From contig CAMWNB010000005.1 in NCBI GenBank assembly GCA_947175495.1, positions 19,025-83,024 on the forward strand: 64,000 bases of DNA. The letters are read 5' to 3'. The notes beneath the pieces were generated by a model. It was not told the origin of the DNA and made no database searches. It saw nothing but the letters and a program-made list of their open reading frames with translations. Each line of letters begins with the position of its first letter. The stretch's first letter is position 1. The DNA comes from an uncultured Porphyromonadaceae bacterium (GTDB lineage Bacteria; Bacteroidota; Bacteroidia; Bacteroidales; Muribaculaceae). Positions 34,039 to 43,411 of this stretch are shown here, in pieces. A program made the translations under genes and the position numbers.

Positions 34039-36048
34039 TTAGTGCGCGCGCTTCATTGCTTTTGCCGAGACTGTGCGGGGCGAGATCTTGGCGAGCTGTG
34101 CCTTGGCAGCGCGGATGGAGCTGTTGGCGGAGAGCTGTGCGCTCATCTTTGCGCCGGCCTTGCGGATGTGGGCCTTGGCTACAGCGGAAGCCGATGCGGA
34201 GGGCAGCTGGAAGATGCCGGGGCAGAACTTCTCTTCTTCGCTATAGGGAGTCTTGCCGTAGAAGGTGTAGGTGCAGTCTTCGATGGCGGGAACGGGATCG
34301 CCTACGTTGTCGGTCTGGCCGAAGGTCGGAGCGGTGATGTAGAGCATGCCCTCTTCGAACACGTTGTCGACGCCTTCTGCAACGATCTGCTCGTTGGTCC
34401 AGCCGATGGATGCATAGTAGTCGGCGAGGCTTGTTGCGTAGAATGCAGCCGAGCTTCCGTCGCTGTAGGTGGTGAAGAAGCCGGTGAACTGGGGCTGGAT
34501 GCTGACGGCTGCGGCATCGCGTGCGTCAACGACGATGTTGACGGGGTCGCCCGTGTAGTCATTGAGGCTTGCGCCGGGGTAGCTGCTGCCGGTCCAGGGC
34601 TGGATGATGCGGTAAACGCCGGGGTTCTCGATGTTTTCTTCGATATCGATGTTGTAGGCGAATTTCATGGGATCCGCTCTTTGACCGTTGACACTGAAGC
34701 TGGGGATAATCCAGCCGTCGACCATGATGCCGGAGCCGAGCTTTTTCCATTCTTTGGGAGCGGAGGTGTCGGCCACGAAGAATGTGACGACGGCTGAGCT
34801 TGCTTCCTCGTCGGTGTCGTTGTAGCCGATGGCGGCGAGCGCGTAGTTGCCGCTGCCGTAGAATTCAAAGCGGGCGGATGTGGTCTCGGTGAATTCCTGC
34901 ACGGGGACTTCGCCGTTGCGCACGGCCTCGAGGGCTGCTTCCTCGTCGTCGGTCTGCACAAGGCCTACGACGGCCTTGCTAAGGTCGGCACCGAGCTTGA
35001 CGTCGGCGAGGACGTAGCTGTCTTCGGCGGGCGTGGTGAGCACGCCGGAGTAGGTGAGGCTGATGTCGTAGTTTTTGAGGTCGACGCCTTCGGCGGTCCA
35101 CTGATAGCCGACGCCGGAGGAATAGTACCAGCCGTCGGTTTCGGGGCGGTAGTAGAGCAGCACATTCTCGCCGGAGTAGAGAGTGAGGAGGTTGCCTTCC
35201 TCGTCGAACTCAACCTGGGAGCATGATCCGGGAATCTGCGAGATGATGGCGGAGAGGCTGGCGCCGTTGCTGTATTCGTAGCCAGCGTCGTTGGAAATGC
35301 TCATTTCGCCGAAACTGTAGAATTCGAAGCCCATGCGCTGGATGGGAATGACGGCGAGATTTGTGTTTTTGTCGACAACGAACTCGATGTAGTACTGGTT
35401 CTTGTCGTCGTATTCGCCGGCTTCAAGCTCGCCAAGGTCGTTGGTGGCGCAGAACTTGGCGAAGTTGTCGCCGTAGGGGTGTACCCAGCGGTAGCGGTTG
35501 GTCTCGAGTTCGTGCTGCTGCAGCTCGGCTTCCCATGCAATGACGATGTCGGGATTCTCGTTGGCCCAGACGCTGAGGGGGAGCAGCCACTGGTCGTGGT
35601 AGAGGCCTGTGCCGATGGTTTTCCAGGGTGCGGGGAGAGTGACGTTCATGTCGAGGCTCTCGTAGCCGTAGTTGCAGATCTGGGTGCCGGATGCGAAGGC
35701 GAGCTCCACAGGATAGGCGTGGTCTGCTACCATGTTGTCCTGGTTGTAGGCGATGGTGACGGTGGCAGAGGTCTCACCCTCGGCGAAGGTCACGGAGGTG
35801 GGGAGTGTGAACACCTCGTCGTCGGCCGAGCCTACGAGGTCGTAGGTGACGGCCTGGGTCTCGCCCATGCGGGCCACAATGACGTCGAACGACGATTTGG
35901 AGCGGTCGAGCGTCACGTCGAGGGCGTCGTCGGTGGGGAAGTAGACACCTGCCGATGCACCGCCGGGCACATAGTTGTCGTCGTCCGAGCAGGAGGTGAA
36001 TCCTGCTGCGAGCGCGAGCGCGAGTACGGTATATTTGAAGAATTTCAT
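34039..36048 (-). CDS. SusCD-associated surface lipoprotein with Calx-beta-like domain, function unknown
   Basis: This is a 669-residue lipoprotein (lipobox GFTSC, cysteine near residue 20, then acidic SDDDN, which fits surface export). Residues ~30-130 look like a Calx-beta/immunoglobulin-type sandwich (SAGVYFPTDDALDVTLDRSK to YPVELAFASG). Two similar blocks follow, each opening PWKTIGTGLYHDQWLLP or EWKKLGSGIMVDGWIIP, so the middle is an internal repeat. The last ~45 residues are unusually basic and Ala/Ser-rich (KAHIRKAGAKMSAQLSA onward), with seven or more Lys/Arg and no similarity to the rest. It takes the place SusE/SusF hold in starch loci and probably binds the same glycan. It starts 29 bases after SusD. 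Confidence 0.7.
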   Translation of the reverse strand: MKFFKYTVLALALAAGFTSCSDDDNYVPGGASAGVYFPTDDALDVTLDRSKSSFDVIVARMGETQAVTYDLVGSADDEVFTLPTSVTFAEGETSATVTIAYNQDNMVADHAYPVELAFASGTQICNYGYESLDMNVTLPAPWKTIGTGLYHDQWLLPLSVWANENPDIVIAWEAELQQHELETNRYRWVHPYGDNFAKFCATNDLGELEAGEYDDKNQYYIEFVVDKNTNLAVIPIQRMGFEFYSFGEMSISNDAGYEYSNGASLSAIISQIPGSCSQVEFDEEGNLLTLYSGENVLLYYRPETDGWYYSSGVGYQWTAEGVDLKNYDISLTYSGVLTTPAEDSYVLADVKLGADLSKAVVGLVQTDDEEAALEAVRNGEVPVQEFTETTSARFEFYGSGNYALAAIGYNDTDEEASSAVVTFFVADTSAPKEWKKLGSGIMVDGWIIPSFSVNGQRADPMKFAYNIDIEENIENPGVYRIIQPWTGSSYPGASLNDYTGDPVNIVVDARDAAAVSIQPQFTGFFTTYSDGSSAAFYATSLADYYASIGWTNEQIVAEGVDNVFEEGMLYITAPTFGQTDNVGDPVPAIEDCTYTFYGKTPYSEEEKFCPGIFQLPSASASAVAKAHIRKAGAKMSAQLSANSSIRAAKAQLAKISPRTVSAKAMKRAH

Positions 36049-36077
36049 TTCTATCGTTCTTTATGTGGTTGTGTTGA

Positions 36078-37724
36078 TTACGATATGGGCGAGGGCTGCT
36101 TGCCAACGGGGTTGTTCTGGCCGGCGGTGATGGCCTTGTTGGCTGCGATCTCGTCTTCGGGGATAGTGAAGAGCATGACGTCGCCGTTGCCGGGGCCGTA
36201 GGTGACGTTGTAGATCCATGCGCGGGGGAATCCGGCTCCCTGGCGGTCGATGTTCTTGCGGAGGCGCATGATGTCGAACCAGCTGAGTCCTTCGCCCCAG
36301 AGCTCTACGCGACGATGCATCCACACTTCGTTCTGGATGCCGGCTGCGTCGGATGCGAGGCAGGCGTAGGAGGGGTCGCGGTAGGTGCGGACGAAATTGT
36401 TGAGTGTTTCGCGTGCGCCGGAGGTGTTGCCGCTCATGGCTTCGCCTTCGGCCTTGATGAGGTACATTTCCTCAACGCGCATCAAGGGAATATCGCTGGC
36501 GTTCATGCCCTGCTCGAGCACGCCCTGGTAGGAGTCGAACTTGACGTTGGTGTAGGGCATGAGGTTGGTGCTCTGGTCTTCGTCGTAGGTGGGAGTGCCG
36601 GTGGCGAATTCGTCGAGGTAGGCCTGCTGTGCGGCGCTGAGGTTGCGGCTCTTGCGGTTGGCGTCGAGGAACCAGCCTTTGCGCACGTCGGAGTTGGGAA
36701 TCCAGTCGTAGAGATTCTTGTTGCACCAGCGCCATGCGCCGCCCTGGTCGCAGTAGCCGTGGGCGAAGGAGCAAGACATGGCGGGGAAGTTCACGATGGA
36801 ACCGCCTGCGATGCCGTCCATGGTCTCGGCGATTGCGATGCCCCACATCCAGGAGTGGTCGGCGATGCTTGTGAAGGTGGGCTTGCTCACTTCCTGGATG
36901 GTGTAGGGCGAGCCGGAGAATGTGGAGATGGCCATCTGCGCGTCGGCTGCAGCGTCGGCCCAGTTTTCCATCGTGAGGTTGTAGCGTGCGCGGAGGCCGT
37001 AGGCCACGGCGAGGCTAACCATACGCTTGGGTTTGTCGGACATTACGCTTGCGGGGTCGATTTTGCTCTTGGAGAGGAGGTCGATGGCCTCGTTGATGTC
37101 CTTCATGATCTGTGCGTACACTTCCTCGACGGTGGCGCGGGGTGCGCCGTTGAGGGCAGCTTCCTCGCTGTTCTCGTCGGTGATGACGGGTACGCAGGGG
37201 CTGGTCTTGTGGTTGGCGTAGTCGAACTGGTAGGTCTGCGCGAGAGTCCAGTAGTCGAAGGAGCGGGTGGCGAGACCCTGGGCGCGGTAGAACTGCAGTT
37301 CGGCTTCCTCGGTGTCGGGAGATATGGAGCCTACGAGTGTGTTGCAGGTCTTGATCTGCGAGTACTGGTAGTACCATATCTGGTTGGAGCGTATGCTGGA
37401 TGCGTTGTTGGCGCTCAGGGAGTTGTACATGAAGAACCAGTTGTAGCCGGAGTTCTTCGAGATGTAGTCGATGCCCTGGGAGTCAAGACCCATCATGACT
37501 GCGGGGTAGCCGAAGTCGTAGTGCTGGGTGTTGAGGGAGAAGATCTTGAAGAAGGAAGAGTAGATACCGGCCACGGATGCCGATGCCATGTCGGGGTTCT
37601 GCTCGATCACCTCCTGCTTCTGGTCGGCCGACACGATGCTGTCGTTGTACTGTGTGTCGAGGTCGGCGCAGGCTCCGAGCGCTGATGCTGCAAGGGCGCC
37701 GACGAGTATTTTGGTGAATTTCAT
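36078..37724 (-). CDS. SusD/RagB-family lipoprotein
   Basis: This 548-residue outer-membrane glycan-binding lipoprotein has a lipobox at ALGAC (cysteine near residue 19). SusD features include the N-terminal SVAGIYSSFFKIFS helix region, YRAQGLATRSFDYWTLAQTYQ, PRATVEEVYAQIMKDINEAIDLL and the late MHRRVELWGEGLSWFDIMRLRKNID motif before the C-terminal tail. It lies 32 bases after the SusC stop and 29 bases before the unknown lipoprotein. No enzyme accompanies this pair, so the ligand cannot be guessed. Confidence 0.92.
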   Translation of the reverse strand: MKFTKILVGALAASALGACADLDTQYNDSIVSADQKQEVIEQNPDMASASVAGIYSSFFKIFSLNTQHYDFGYPAVMMGLDSQGIDYISKNSGYNWFFMYNSLSANNASSIRSNQIWYYQYSQIKTCNTLVGSISPDTEEAELQFYRAQGLATRSFDYWTLAQTYQFDYANHKTSPCVPVITDENSEEAALNGAPRATVEEVYAQIMKDINEAIDLLSKSKIDPASVMSDKPKRMVSLAVAYGLRARYNLTMENWADAAADAQMAISTFSGSPYTIQEVSKPTFTSIADHSWMWGIAIAETMDGIAGGSIVNFPAMSCSFAHGYCDQGGAWRWCNKNLYDWIPNSDVRKGWFLDANRKSRNLSAAQQAYLDEFATGTPTYDEDQSTNLMPYTNVKFDSYQGVLEQGMNASDIPLMRVEEMYLIKAEGEAMSGNTSGARETLNNFVRTYRDPSYACLASDAAGIQNEVWMHRRVELWGEGLSWFDIMRLRKNIDRQGAGFPRAWIYNVTYGPGNGDVMLFTIPEDEIAANKAITAGQNNPVGKQPSPIS

Positions 37725-37756
37725 AATCGTTTCGTGTTAGGTAGGAGAGAACGTGA

Positions 37757-40700
37757 TTAGAAGCTCAGACGGAGACCGCCGGTGAGGGTGCGGATGGGCG
37801 AGTAGTTCGACGTGCTGGAGCTGATGAAGCTCTGGCGGGGGTCAAGACCGCGGCGAGCGCTGATGAGAGCTACGTTCTCGGCTGCGAAGTAGACGCGGAG
37901 GCTGTTGAGGCCGAGCTTCTTGACGAGGCGGTCGGGGATCGTGTAGCCGAGCTTGATGCTGTTGAGCGCGAGGTAGTCGCTGCTGATGAGCCAGCGGTCG
38001 CTGGTGCTGGACGCGTACTCTACGTATTCGCCGGATGTGCCCATGCGGGGAACGTCGGTGTTGGTGTTGTCGGGCGTCCAGGAGTTGAAGATGTCCTTGT
38101 GCCAGGTGTTGCCGAGCGAGGATGTGAGACCGGGGTTCATGTAGCTCTGGTAGGAGTTGTCGTAGATTGTGCCGCCGAGCTGATAGCTGAGACCCACTTC
38201 GAGGTCGAAGCCGTAGGCCTCCAGGTTGAAGCCGAAACCGCCGTAGACGTTGGGCAGAAGGTCTTCGGTCTGCTTGCGGTTGGTGTTGTAGGCCTGGGTG
38301 TAGTTGGTGGTGAGGTATTCCTCGGTCTGGTAGACGGGGTTGTCGTCTGAGCCGCCGATCCGGATGGGGTTGCCCATGTCGTCGAGGACGTTGCGCTTGG
38401 CGAGGTACATCGCGGTGCCGTTTTCGTCGACGCCTGCGTAGTGCACGAGCCAGCGGGTGTAGAGGCTCTTGCCGGGTGTCACGAGCTGCGAGCTGCTGCG
38501 CTCCCACGAGCCTTCGTCGTTAAGAATCGAGGGGTCGAGGCTTACGACGCGGTTCTTGGGCATGGTGGCGTTGGCGAAGATTTCAAGGGTGATGTCCTTG
38601 GTGTTGACGGCGCGGTAGTTGAGCGAGAGCTCGAAGCCGCTGTTGCGCATGGAGCCGACGTTGGAGGGGATGCTGCTGTAGCCCAGCGAGGGAGCGGTGG
38701 GGAGGTTGAACAGCATGTCGGAAGTCTGTCGGAGGTAGTACTCGGCGGAGCCGCTGAGCTTGCCCTGCCAGAAGCTGAAGTCTACGCCGACGTTGAAGTT
38801 GTTGCTCTTCTCCCATGTGATGTCGGGGTTGCCTTTGTATGCGAGCTCGGAGTCGCTCCATACGCCGTTGGCGCCGCTGATGGAGTAGAAGTCGGTGTAG
38901 TTGATGTACTGTGTGGTGCTGATGTTGTCGTTACCGTTCTGGCCGAAGGATGCCTTGAACTTGAGGAGGTCGATCCAGGTCTGGTCCTTCATGAAGGCTT
39001 CCTTGTTGATGTCCCAGCCGAAGCTTGCGCTCCAGAAAGTGCCCCAGCGGTGGTCGGGGTGGAAGCGCGAGGATGCGTCGGAACGTACGGATGCGGTGGC
39101 GTAGTAGCGGTCGTTGAAGTTGTATTTCACGCGGCCGAAGATGGAGCGGTGGGCGAGCGATGCCGTGCCGCCGCTGATGGTCCAGGAGTCGATGGTGTTG
39201 CTGAGAGCCCAGCTGCCGGGCATGTAGAGGTTCTTACCGGAGCCGTTGACATACTCTTCGCGGTAGTCCTGGCTCTCGACGCCGACCATGAAGTCGAGGT
39301 TGTGAGCCTCGTTGATGTCGAGGTTGTAGCTTACGAGACCCTGGAGGTTGAGGGTGCTGAGGCGCTGGTGCTGCTGGGTGGCTGCACCGCCTATGGCGGC
39401 GCTTTGGCCGTACAGGTTGTTGTCCATGTTGTGGTAGCGGGTGTTGTCGATGAAGAGGCCCGCGGTGCCGCTGACGGTGAGACCCTTGACGGGGGTCAGG
39501 ATGGCGTACCACTTGCTGTCGAGGACGTCGGAGAGGAACTCACGCACGTTGTAGACGAGGTCGCCGGCGGGGTTGGCGGTGGCCCAACCGCCGGAGGGGC
39601 GGCTGGCCATGCGGCCGTAGCCGAAGTCCTGGCCCATGCCGTAGTCGTAGATGGGTCGGCCGGAGGCTTTGTCGTACATGAGGTTGCCCTGTGCGTCGCG
39701 CACATAGAAGGGATAGATGGGGGCGATGGTGTAGGCTACAGCGAATGCGTTGCCCGTGCCGCCTTCGTTGGTCGACGACTGTCCTGCGGGGTAGCCGCTG
39801 TTGGTGTAGACGTAGTTGGTGGATGTGCCGATTTTCAGCCAGTCCTTGGCCTGGTAGTCGACGTTGACACGGGTGCTGAATCGGTCGAAGTTCGAGTTGT
39901 CGATGATACCGGTGTCGCTGAGGTAGCTTCCGCTCACATAGTAGTTGAGCTTGGAGGTGCCGCCTGTGACGGTGAGTGCGTACTCCTGGCGAAGACCGTG
40001 GGTGAATGTGTTGTCAATCCAGTTTTCGGGCGTGTAGTAGTAGTTGCCGTCGCTGTAGCCGTAGGTGGCTGCGGGGTTGAGCTTTCCGTCCATGCCGATG
40101 AAGCTCTGTCCGGCAGGCACGCTCATGGTCTGCATGCTGTTGAGCCACAGGTTCTGGTTGGCGAACGCGTTGGCGGCCGATGCGGAGTAGCCGAGACCGA
40201 TCTGCTGCATGTAGAGCGCGCGGTACATGGCCTCGAGGTACTGGCCGGGATTGGTAATGATGTCGTAGGTGGGCAGCGAGCGGCCGTTGGAACCCCAGCT
40301 TGCGTCGAGGGTGACCTTGGCGTTGCCTTCGGAGCCGCGCTTGGTGGTGATCATGATGACACCGTTGGCGCCGCGTGCGCCGTAGAGGGCTGTGGAGGCT
40401 GCGTCTTTCATGACGGTGAGCTGCTCGATGTCGCCGGCGGGGATGTTGCTGATGTCGCCGTCGTAGGGCATGCCGTCCACAACGTAGAGGGGAGAAGTGG
40501 AGGCGTTGATGGAGCCCGTGCCGCGGATATATACGGATGCGCCTGCGCCGGGCTGGCCGTTGGAGCTGAGCGTCTGCACGCCGGCCATCTTACCGGTGAG
40601 CGCCTTGGTGACGTTGCTGACCTGGGCGTTCTCCAGCTGGTCGGCGGCCACAACGCCTGCCGAACCGGTGTACTCGGAGCGTTTTGTGGTACCATATGCC

Positions 40701-41017
40701 ACGACGATGACTTCGTCGAGGGCGCTGGTGGAGGGTTCGAGTTTCACGAAGAGCTTGCTATTGCCGATCGTCACGGTCTGCGGAGCGAAGCCCACGTAGG
40801 AAATGTTGAGTTTGGTAGTGTTAGCTGCCACCTGGATGGTAAAGTTGCCATCGATGTCGGTAACAACTCCTACACCGTGGCCTGCCGAAACGCTTACGCC
40901 GGTGAGCGGCTCGTCGTTTGTGGCATCCACGACAGTACCCGTGACCGTGCGCGTCTGCGCCGACGCACCTACGGCCATCGCTAATACTGCGAGAAGTAAT
41001 AGAAACAGCTTTTTCAT
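37757..41017 (-). CDS. SusC/RagA TonB-linked outer-membrane transporter
   Basis: This is a 1086-residue TonB-dependent importer. The signal peptide MKKLFLLLLAVLAMAVGASA leads into a carboxypeptidase-regulatory-like domain (TVTGTVVDATNDEPLTGVSV), the SALDEVIVVAYG TonB-box region, the plug (LTVMKDAASTALYGARGANG) and a long barrel ending in LTGGLRLSF. It lacks an STN domain. It is the first gene of a SusC-SusD-lipoprotein operon that ends at the hairpin near 34.0 kb. The leader region carries a -7 element overlapping an inverted repeat, the only visible sign of specific control. Confidence 0.94.
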   Translation of the reverse strand: MKKLFLLLLAVLAMAVGASAQTRTVTGTVVDATNDEPLTGVSVSAGHGVGVVTDIDGNFTIQVAANTTKLNISYVGFAPQTVTIGNSKLFVKLEPSTSALDEVIVVAYGTTKRSEYTGSAGVVAADQLENAQVSNVTKALTGKMAGVQTLSSNGQPGAGASVYIRGTGSINASTSPLYVVDGMPYDGDISNIPAGDIEQLTVMKDAASTALYGARGANGVIMITTKRGSEGNAKVTLDASWGSNGRSLPTYDIITNPGQYLEAMYRALYMQQIGLGYSASAANAFANQNLWLNSMQTMSVPAGQSFIGMDGKLNPAATYGYSDGNYYYTPENWIDNTFTHGLRQEYALTVTGGTSKLNYYVSGSYLSDTGIIDNSNFDRFSTRVNVDYQAKDWLKIGTSTNYVYTNSGYPAGQSSTNEGGTGNAFAVAYTIAPIYPFYVRDAQGNLMYDKASGRPIYDYGMGQDFGYGRMASRPSGGWATANPAGDLVYNVREFLSDVLDSKWYAILTPVKGLTVSGTAGLFIDNTRYHNMDNNLYGQSAAIGGAATQQHQRLSTLNLQGLVSYNLDINEAHNLDFMVGVESQDYREEYVNGSGKNLYMPGSWALSNTIDSWTISGGTASLAHRSIFGRVKYNFNDRYYATASVRSDASSRFHPDHRWGTFWSASFGWDINKEAFMKDQTWIDLLKFKASFGQNGNDNISTTQYINYTDFYSISGANGVWSDSELAYKGNPDITWEKSNNFNVGVDFSFWQGKLSGSAEYYLRQTSDMLFNLPTAPSLGYSSIPSNVGSMRNSGFELSLNYRAVNTKDITLEIFANATMPKNRVVSLDPSILNDEGSWERSSSQLVTPGKSLYTRWLVHYAGVDENGTAMYLAKRNVLDDMGNPIRIGGSDDNPVYQTEEYLTTNYTQAYNTNRKQTEDLLPNVYGGFGFNLEAYGFDLEVGLSYQLGGTIYDNSYQSYMNPGLTSSLGNTWHKDIFNSWTPDNTNTDVPRMGTSGEYVEYASSTSDRWLISSDYLALNSIKLGYTIPDRLVKKLGLNSLRVYFAAENVALISARRGLDPRQSFISSSTSNYSPIRTLTGGLRLSF

Positions 41018-41096
41018 ACTTAATTAGAAATTAGACATATATGTTATTGATACTTAAATACTTAACGAACCGACGGCCGCGGCCGCCCCTATTGTA

Positions 41097-41132
41097 TGCA
41101 CTCTTTTATGCAATGTAGAGTGTGCAAAGGTA
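41097..41132 (-). promoter_or_regulatory. Promoter and inverted repeat before the second susC
   Basis: The minus strand reads TACCTTTG at 41132-41125 (-7 match, no clear -33). Overlapping its downstream edge is an imperfect inverted repeat, TGCACTCT (41097-41104) against AGAGTGTGCA (41117-41126), which could be an operator or a hairpin at the transcript's 5' end. The start codon is about 100 bases downstream. Confidence 0.45.
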
Positions 41133-41331
41133 ACAATAATTTTTAATAAAGTTTACATTTTTGCGTGAATTTTTCTTTTAAATTAGCACTTTGCCACCCC
41201 TTGATTATGGAAAATTGACATTTGGGCGCGGTTAATATGTTTTATAACAGCGTTTTACGGCAGTGGAGAAAAATTTTTGCGGCAAGTCAAAAGGATAGCT
41301 TTTGCAGCGCAGGCTATTCGGAGAAAATGTG

Positions 41332-41339
41332 TAAATTTG
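41332..41339 (+). promoter_or_regulatory. -7 element for the DUF4494 gene
   Basis: TAAATTTG matches TAnnTTTG; the nearest TTTG upstream (41301) is 27 bases away, too far for normal spacing. The region between the two divergent genes (41133-41331) is AT-rich and otherwise shows nothing. Confidence 0.4.
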
Positions 41340-41390
41340 CATTGCGGATCAGTTCCGCACGCATACACATTAATATAATATATACAAGAT

Positions 41391-41858
41391 ATGGCAAACT
41401 GGTTTGAATGTAAAGTGCGCTACGACAAGATGATGGAGAACGGCGCCGTGAAGAAAGTGAACGAACCCTATCTGGTGGACGCACTCAGCTTCACCGAGGC
41501 CGAGGCCCGCATCATCGAGGAACGCACTCCCTATATCAGCGGCGAGTTCAGCGTCAGCGCCGTGAAGCGCACGAAGATAGCCGAAATTTTCTGGAACGAC
41601 GACGATGCCGCCGACCGTTTCTACCTGGTGAAAGTGGCCTTCATCACCATCGACGAAAAGACGGGCGCCGAGAAGAAAGCATCGTCGCTCATCCTCACGC
41701 AGGCCGCAGGCTTCAAGGATGCGCTCGACCACTTCCTGGATGGCATGAAGGGCACGATGGCCGACTTTGAGATCCAGAGCATCACCGAGACTCCGCTGAT
41801 GGACGTGTACAAGGTGCGCGCCATGGGCGAAGGCGCCCCCAAATCCGCCGCGGAGTGA
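41391..41858 (+). CDS. DUF4494 domain protein
   Basis: This is a 155-residue cytoplasmic protein recognised as DUF4494, a small family found widely in Bacteroidetes. The opening MANWFECKVRYDKMMENGAVKKVNEPYL-type segment and the central FYLVKVAFITIDEKTGAEKK strand region are characteristic. No function has been assigned to the family that I know of, and there is no signal peptide or catalytic motif. Its stop overlaps the GTG start of the yggS-like gene, so the two are translationally coupled, which may hint at a shared role in vitamin B6 or amino-acid balance, but that is only context. Confidence 0.8.
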   Translation: MANWFECKVRYDKMMENGAVKKVNEPYLVDALSFTEAEARIIEERTPYISGEFSVSAVKRTKIAEIFWNDDDAADRFYLVKVAFITIDEKTGAEKKASSLILTQAAGFKDALDHFLDGMKGTMADFEIQSITETPLMDVYKVRAMGEGAPKSAAE

Positions 41859-42529
41859 GCGACAGAGGCATAGGCGCACGCCTCGAGGGCGTGCGCGCCA
41901 CGCTGCCGCCGGGCGTAGAGCTGGTGGCGGTGTCGAAGTTCCACCCCGTGGAGGCGCTGCGCGAGGCTTACGAAGCCGGACAGCGCGTGTTCGGCGAGAG
42001 CCGTGTGCAGGAGCTGCTGTCCAAGACAGAGGCGATGCCTGCCGACGTGCAGTGGCACTTCATAGGCCACCTGCAGCGCAACAAGGCCCGCATGCTCGTG
42101 GGTCGCGTGGCCCTCATAGAAAGCATCGACAGCCTGCAGCTGCTCGCCCTCGTCGACCGCCTGGCCGAAGAGCGCGGCGTGGTGCAGCGGGTGCTGCTTG
42201 AGGCGCATGTGGCGGCCGAGACGACCAAGAGCGGATTCGAGCCGTCGGCCCTGCTGGAGTGGTTCCGCTCCGGCGGCTACCGCACGCTGCGCGCCACGCA
42301 CATCTGTGGCCTCATGGGCATGGCCACCAATACCGACGACGAGGCGCGCATCGACGCCGACTTCGCCGCTCTGGCCGGCCTTATGGCCGACATCCGCGCC
42401 GCGGCGCCCGACCTGCGCGGCTTCGACGTGCTGTCGATGGGCATGAGCGACGACTATCCGGCGGCCATCCGCCACGGCGCCACGCATGTGCGTGTCGGCA
42501 CGGCTATCTTCGGCGAAAGGGACTATTGA
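41855..42529 (+). CDS. YggS-family PLP-binding protein
   Basis: This 224-residue protein is a pyridoxal-5'-phosphate homeostasis protein (PLPBP/YggS/ProSC). It forms a single alanine-racemase-like barrel that binds PLP but has no known enzyme activity. The PLP lysine is Lys28 in VAVSKFHP. Further motifs are FGESRVQELLSK, WHFIGHLQRNKAR, THICGLMGMAT, SMGMSDDYPAAIRHGATHVRVGTAIFG. The start is GTG at 41855, overlapping the DUF4494 stop (GTGA); no later start leaves the N-terminal helix intact. Confidence 0.93.
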   Translation: MSDRGIGARLEGVRATLPPGVELVAVSKFHPVEALREAYEAGQRVFGESRVQELLSKTEAMPADVQWHFIGHLQRNKARMLVGRVALIESIDSLQLLALVDRLAEERGVVQRVLLEAHVAAETTKSGFEPSALLEWFRSGGYRTLRATHICGLMGMATNTDDEARIDADFAALAGLMADIRAAAPDLRGFDVLSMGMSDDYPAAIRHGATHVRVGTAIFGERDY

Positions 42530-42562
42530 AAGAATTTTGAAGCCGGGCATGCGCTGCAAAAG

Positions 42563-42594
42563 TTTGCACATGTCGGTCAAAAGGGTTAATTTTG
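42563..42594 (+). promoter_or_regulatory. Promoter of the esterase-recF run
   Basis: TTTG (42563-42566), exactly 20 bases, TAATTTTG (42587-42594): a full consensus match. The ATG follows at 42602, so the leader is only about four bases. Confidence 0.7.
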
Positions 42595-42601
42595 TAATAT
42601 C

Positions 42602-43411
42602 ATGAGACATATCATCTGCATCATCAGTATGCTGCTGGCCGCCGTCGGCGTCCGTGCAGCCGTGGTGGACACGCTGAGCGTGCCCGCGACGTTCATTCCC
42701 GGCCCCATGCGCGTGACCGTGGTGACGCCCGACGAGGCTGCGGCGGGCAAGCGATTTCCCGTAGTGTACATTCTCCACGGCTACGACGGCGACTACCGCA
42801 CCTGGACCGGCATCACACGCCCCGACCTGCCTGCGCTGGCCGACCGCTTCGGCATGGTGTTCGTGATGCCCGACGGCCGCGACTCGTGGTACTGGGACAG
42901 CCCCGAGCGCCCCGAGATGCAGATGGAGAGCTTCATCACCCGCGAGCTCGTGCCCTACATCGACGCCACGCTGCCCACCCTGGCCACGCGCGAAAAGCGT
43001 GCCATCACCGGTCTGAGCATGGGCGGCCACGGCGCGCTCTACCTGGCCATGCGCCATCCCGACCTCTTCGGGAACGCAGGCAGCATGAGCGGCGGCGTGG
43101 ACATCCGTCCCTTCCCCAAGTCGTGGAAGATGGCGCAGTGGCTGGGCCCGCGCGACGCCGACCCCGCGCGCTGGGACGCGCACACGGTGGCCGGCCTTGT
43201 GGGGCAGCTGCAGCCGGACGCGCTCAACATCACCTTTGACTGCGGTGTGGACGACTTCTTCGCCGGCGTCAACCGCGAACTGCACGAAAGCATGCTGAAG
43301 GCAGGCATTCCTCACGACTACGCCGAGCGCCCCGGCAAGCACTCGCACAAGTACTGGGCCAACTCCATACTCTATCATCTGCTCTTCTTCAGCGAGGCTT
43401 TCGCGAAATGA
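42602..43411 (+). CDS. Exported alpha/beta-hydrolase esterase (putative esterase/FrmB-like)
   Basis: This 269-residue protein has a signal peptide (MRHIICIISMLLAAVGVRAA) and the esterase-D/feruloyl-esterase-type fold. The nucleophile Ser139 sits in GLSMGG, the oxyanion-side loop is YILHGYDGDYRTW, an acid is likely in the DCGVDDFF segment, and the histidine is in KHSHKYW near the C-terminus. Relatives act on acylated sugars or short esters in the periplasm; the substrate here is unknown. Its stop overlaps the recF start (ATGA), an odd pairing of an exported esterase with a repair gene. Confidence 0.85.
   Translation: MRHIICIISMLLAAVGVRAAVVDTLSVPATFIPGPMRVTVVTPDEAAAGKRFPVVYILHGYDGDYRTWTGITRPDLPALADRFGMVFVMPDGRDSWYWDSPERPEMQMESFITRELVPYIDATLPTLATREKRAITGLSMGGHGALYLAMRHPDLFGNAGSMSGGVDIRPFPKSWKMAQWLGPRDADPARWDAHTVAGLVGQLQPDALNITFDCGVDDFFAGVNRELHESMLKAGIPHDYAERPGKHSHKYWANSILYHLLFFSEAFAK

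Noticed and set aside
38441..40984. Long plus-strand open frames (over 840 codons) opposite the SusC genes here and at 61166-63706
   Set aside because: Same reason: mirror frames of GC-rich SusC genes, with no start context, signal peptide or domain pattern.
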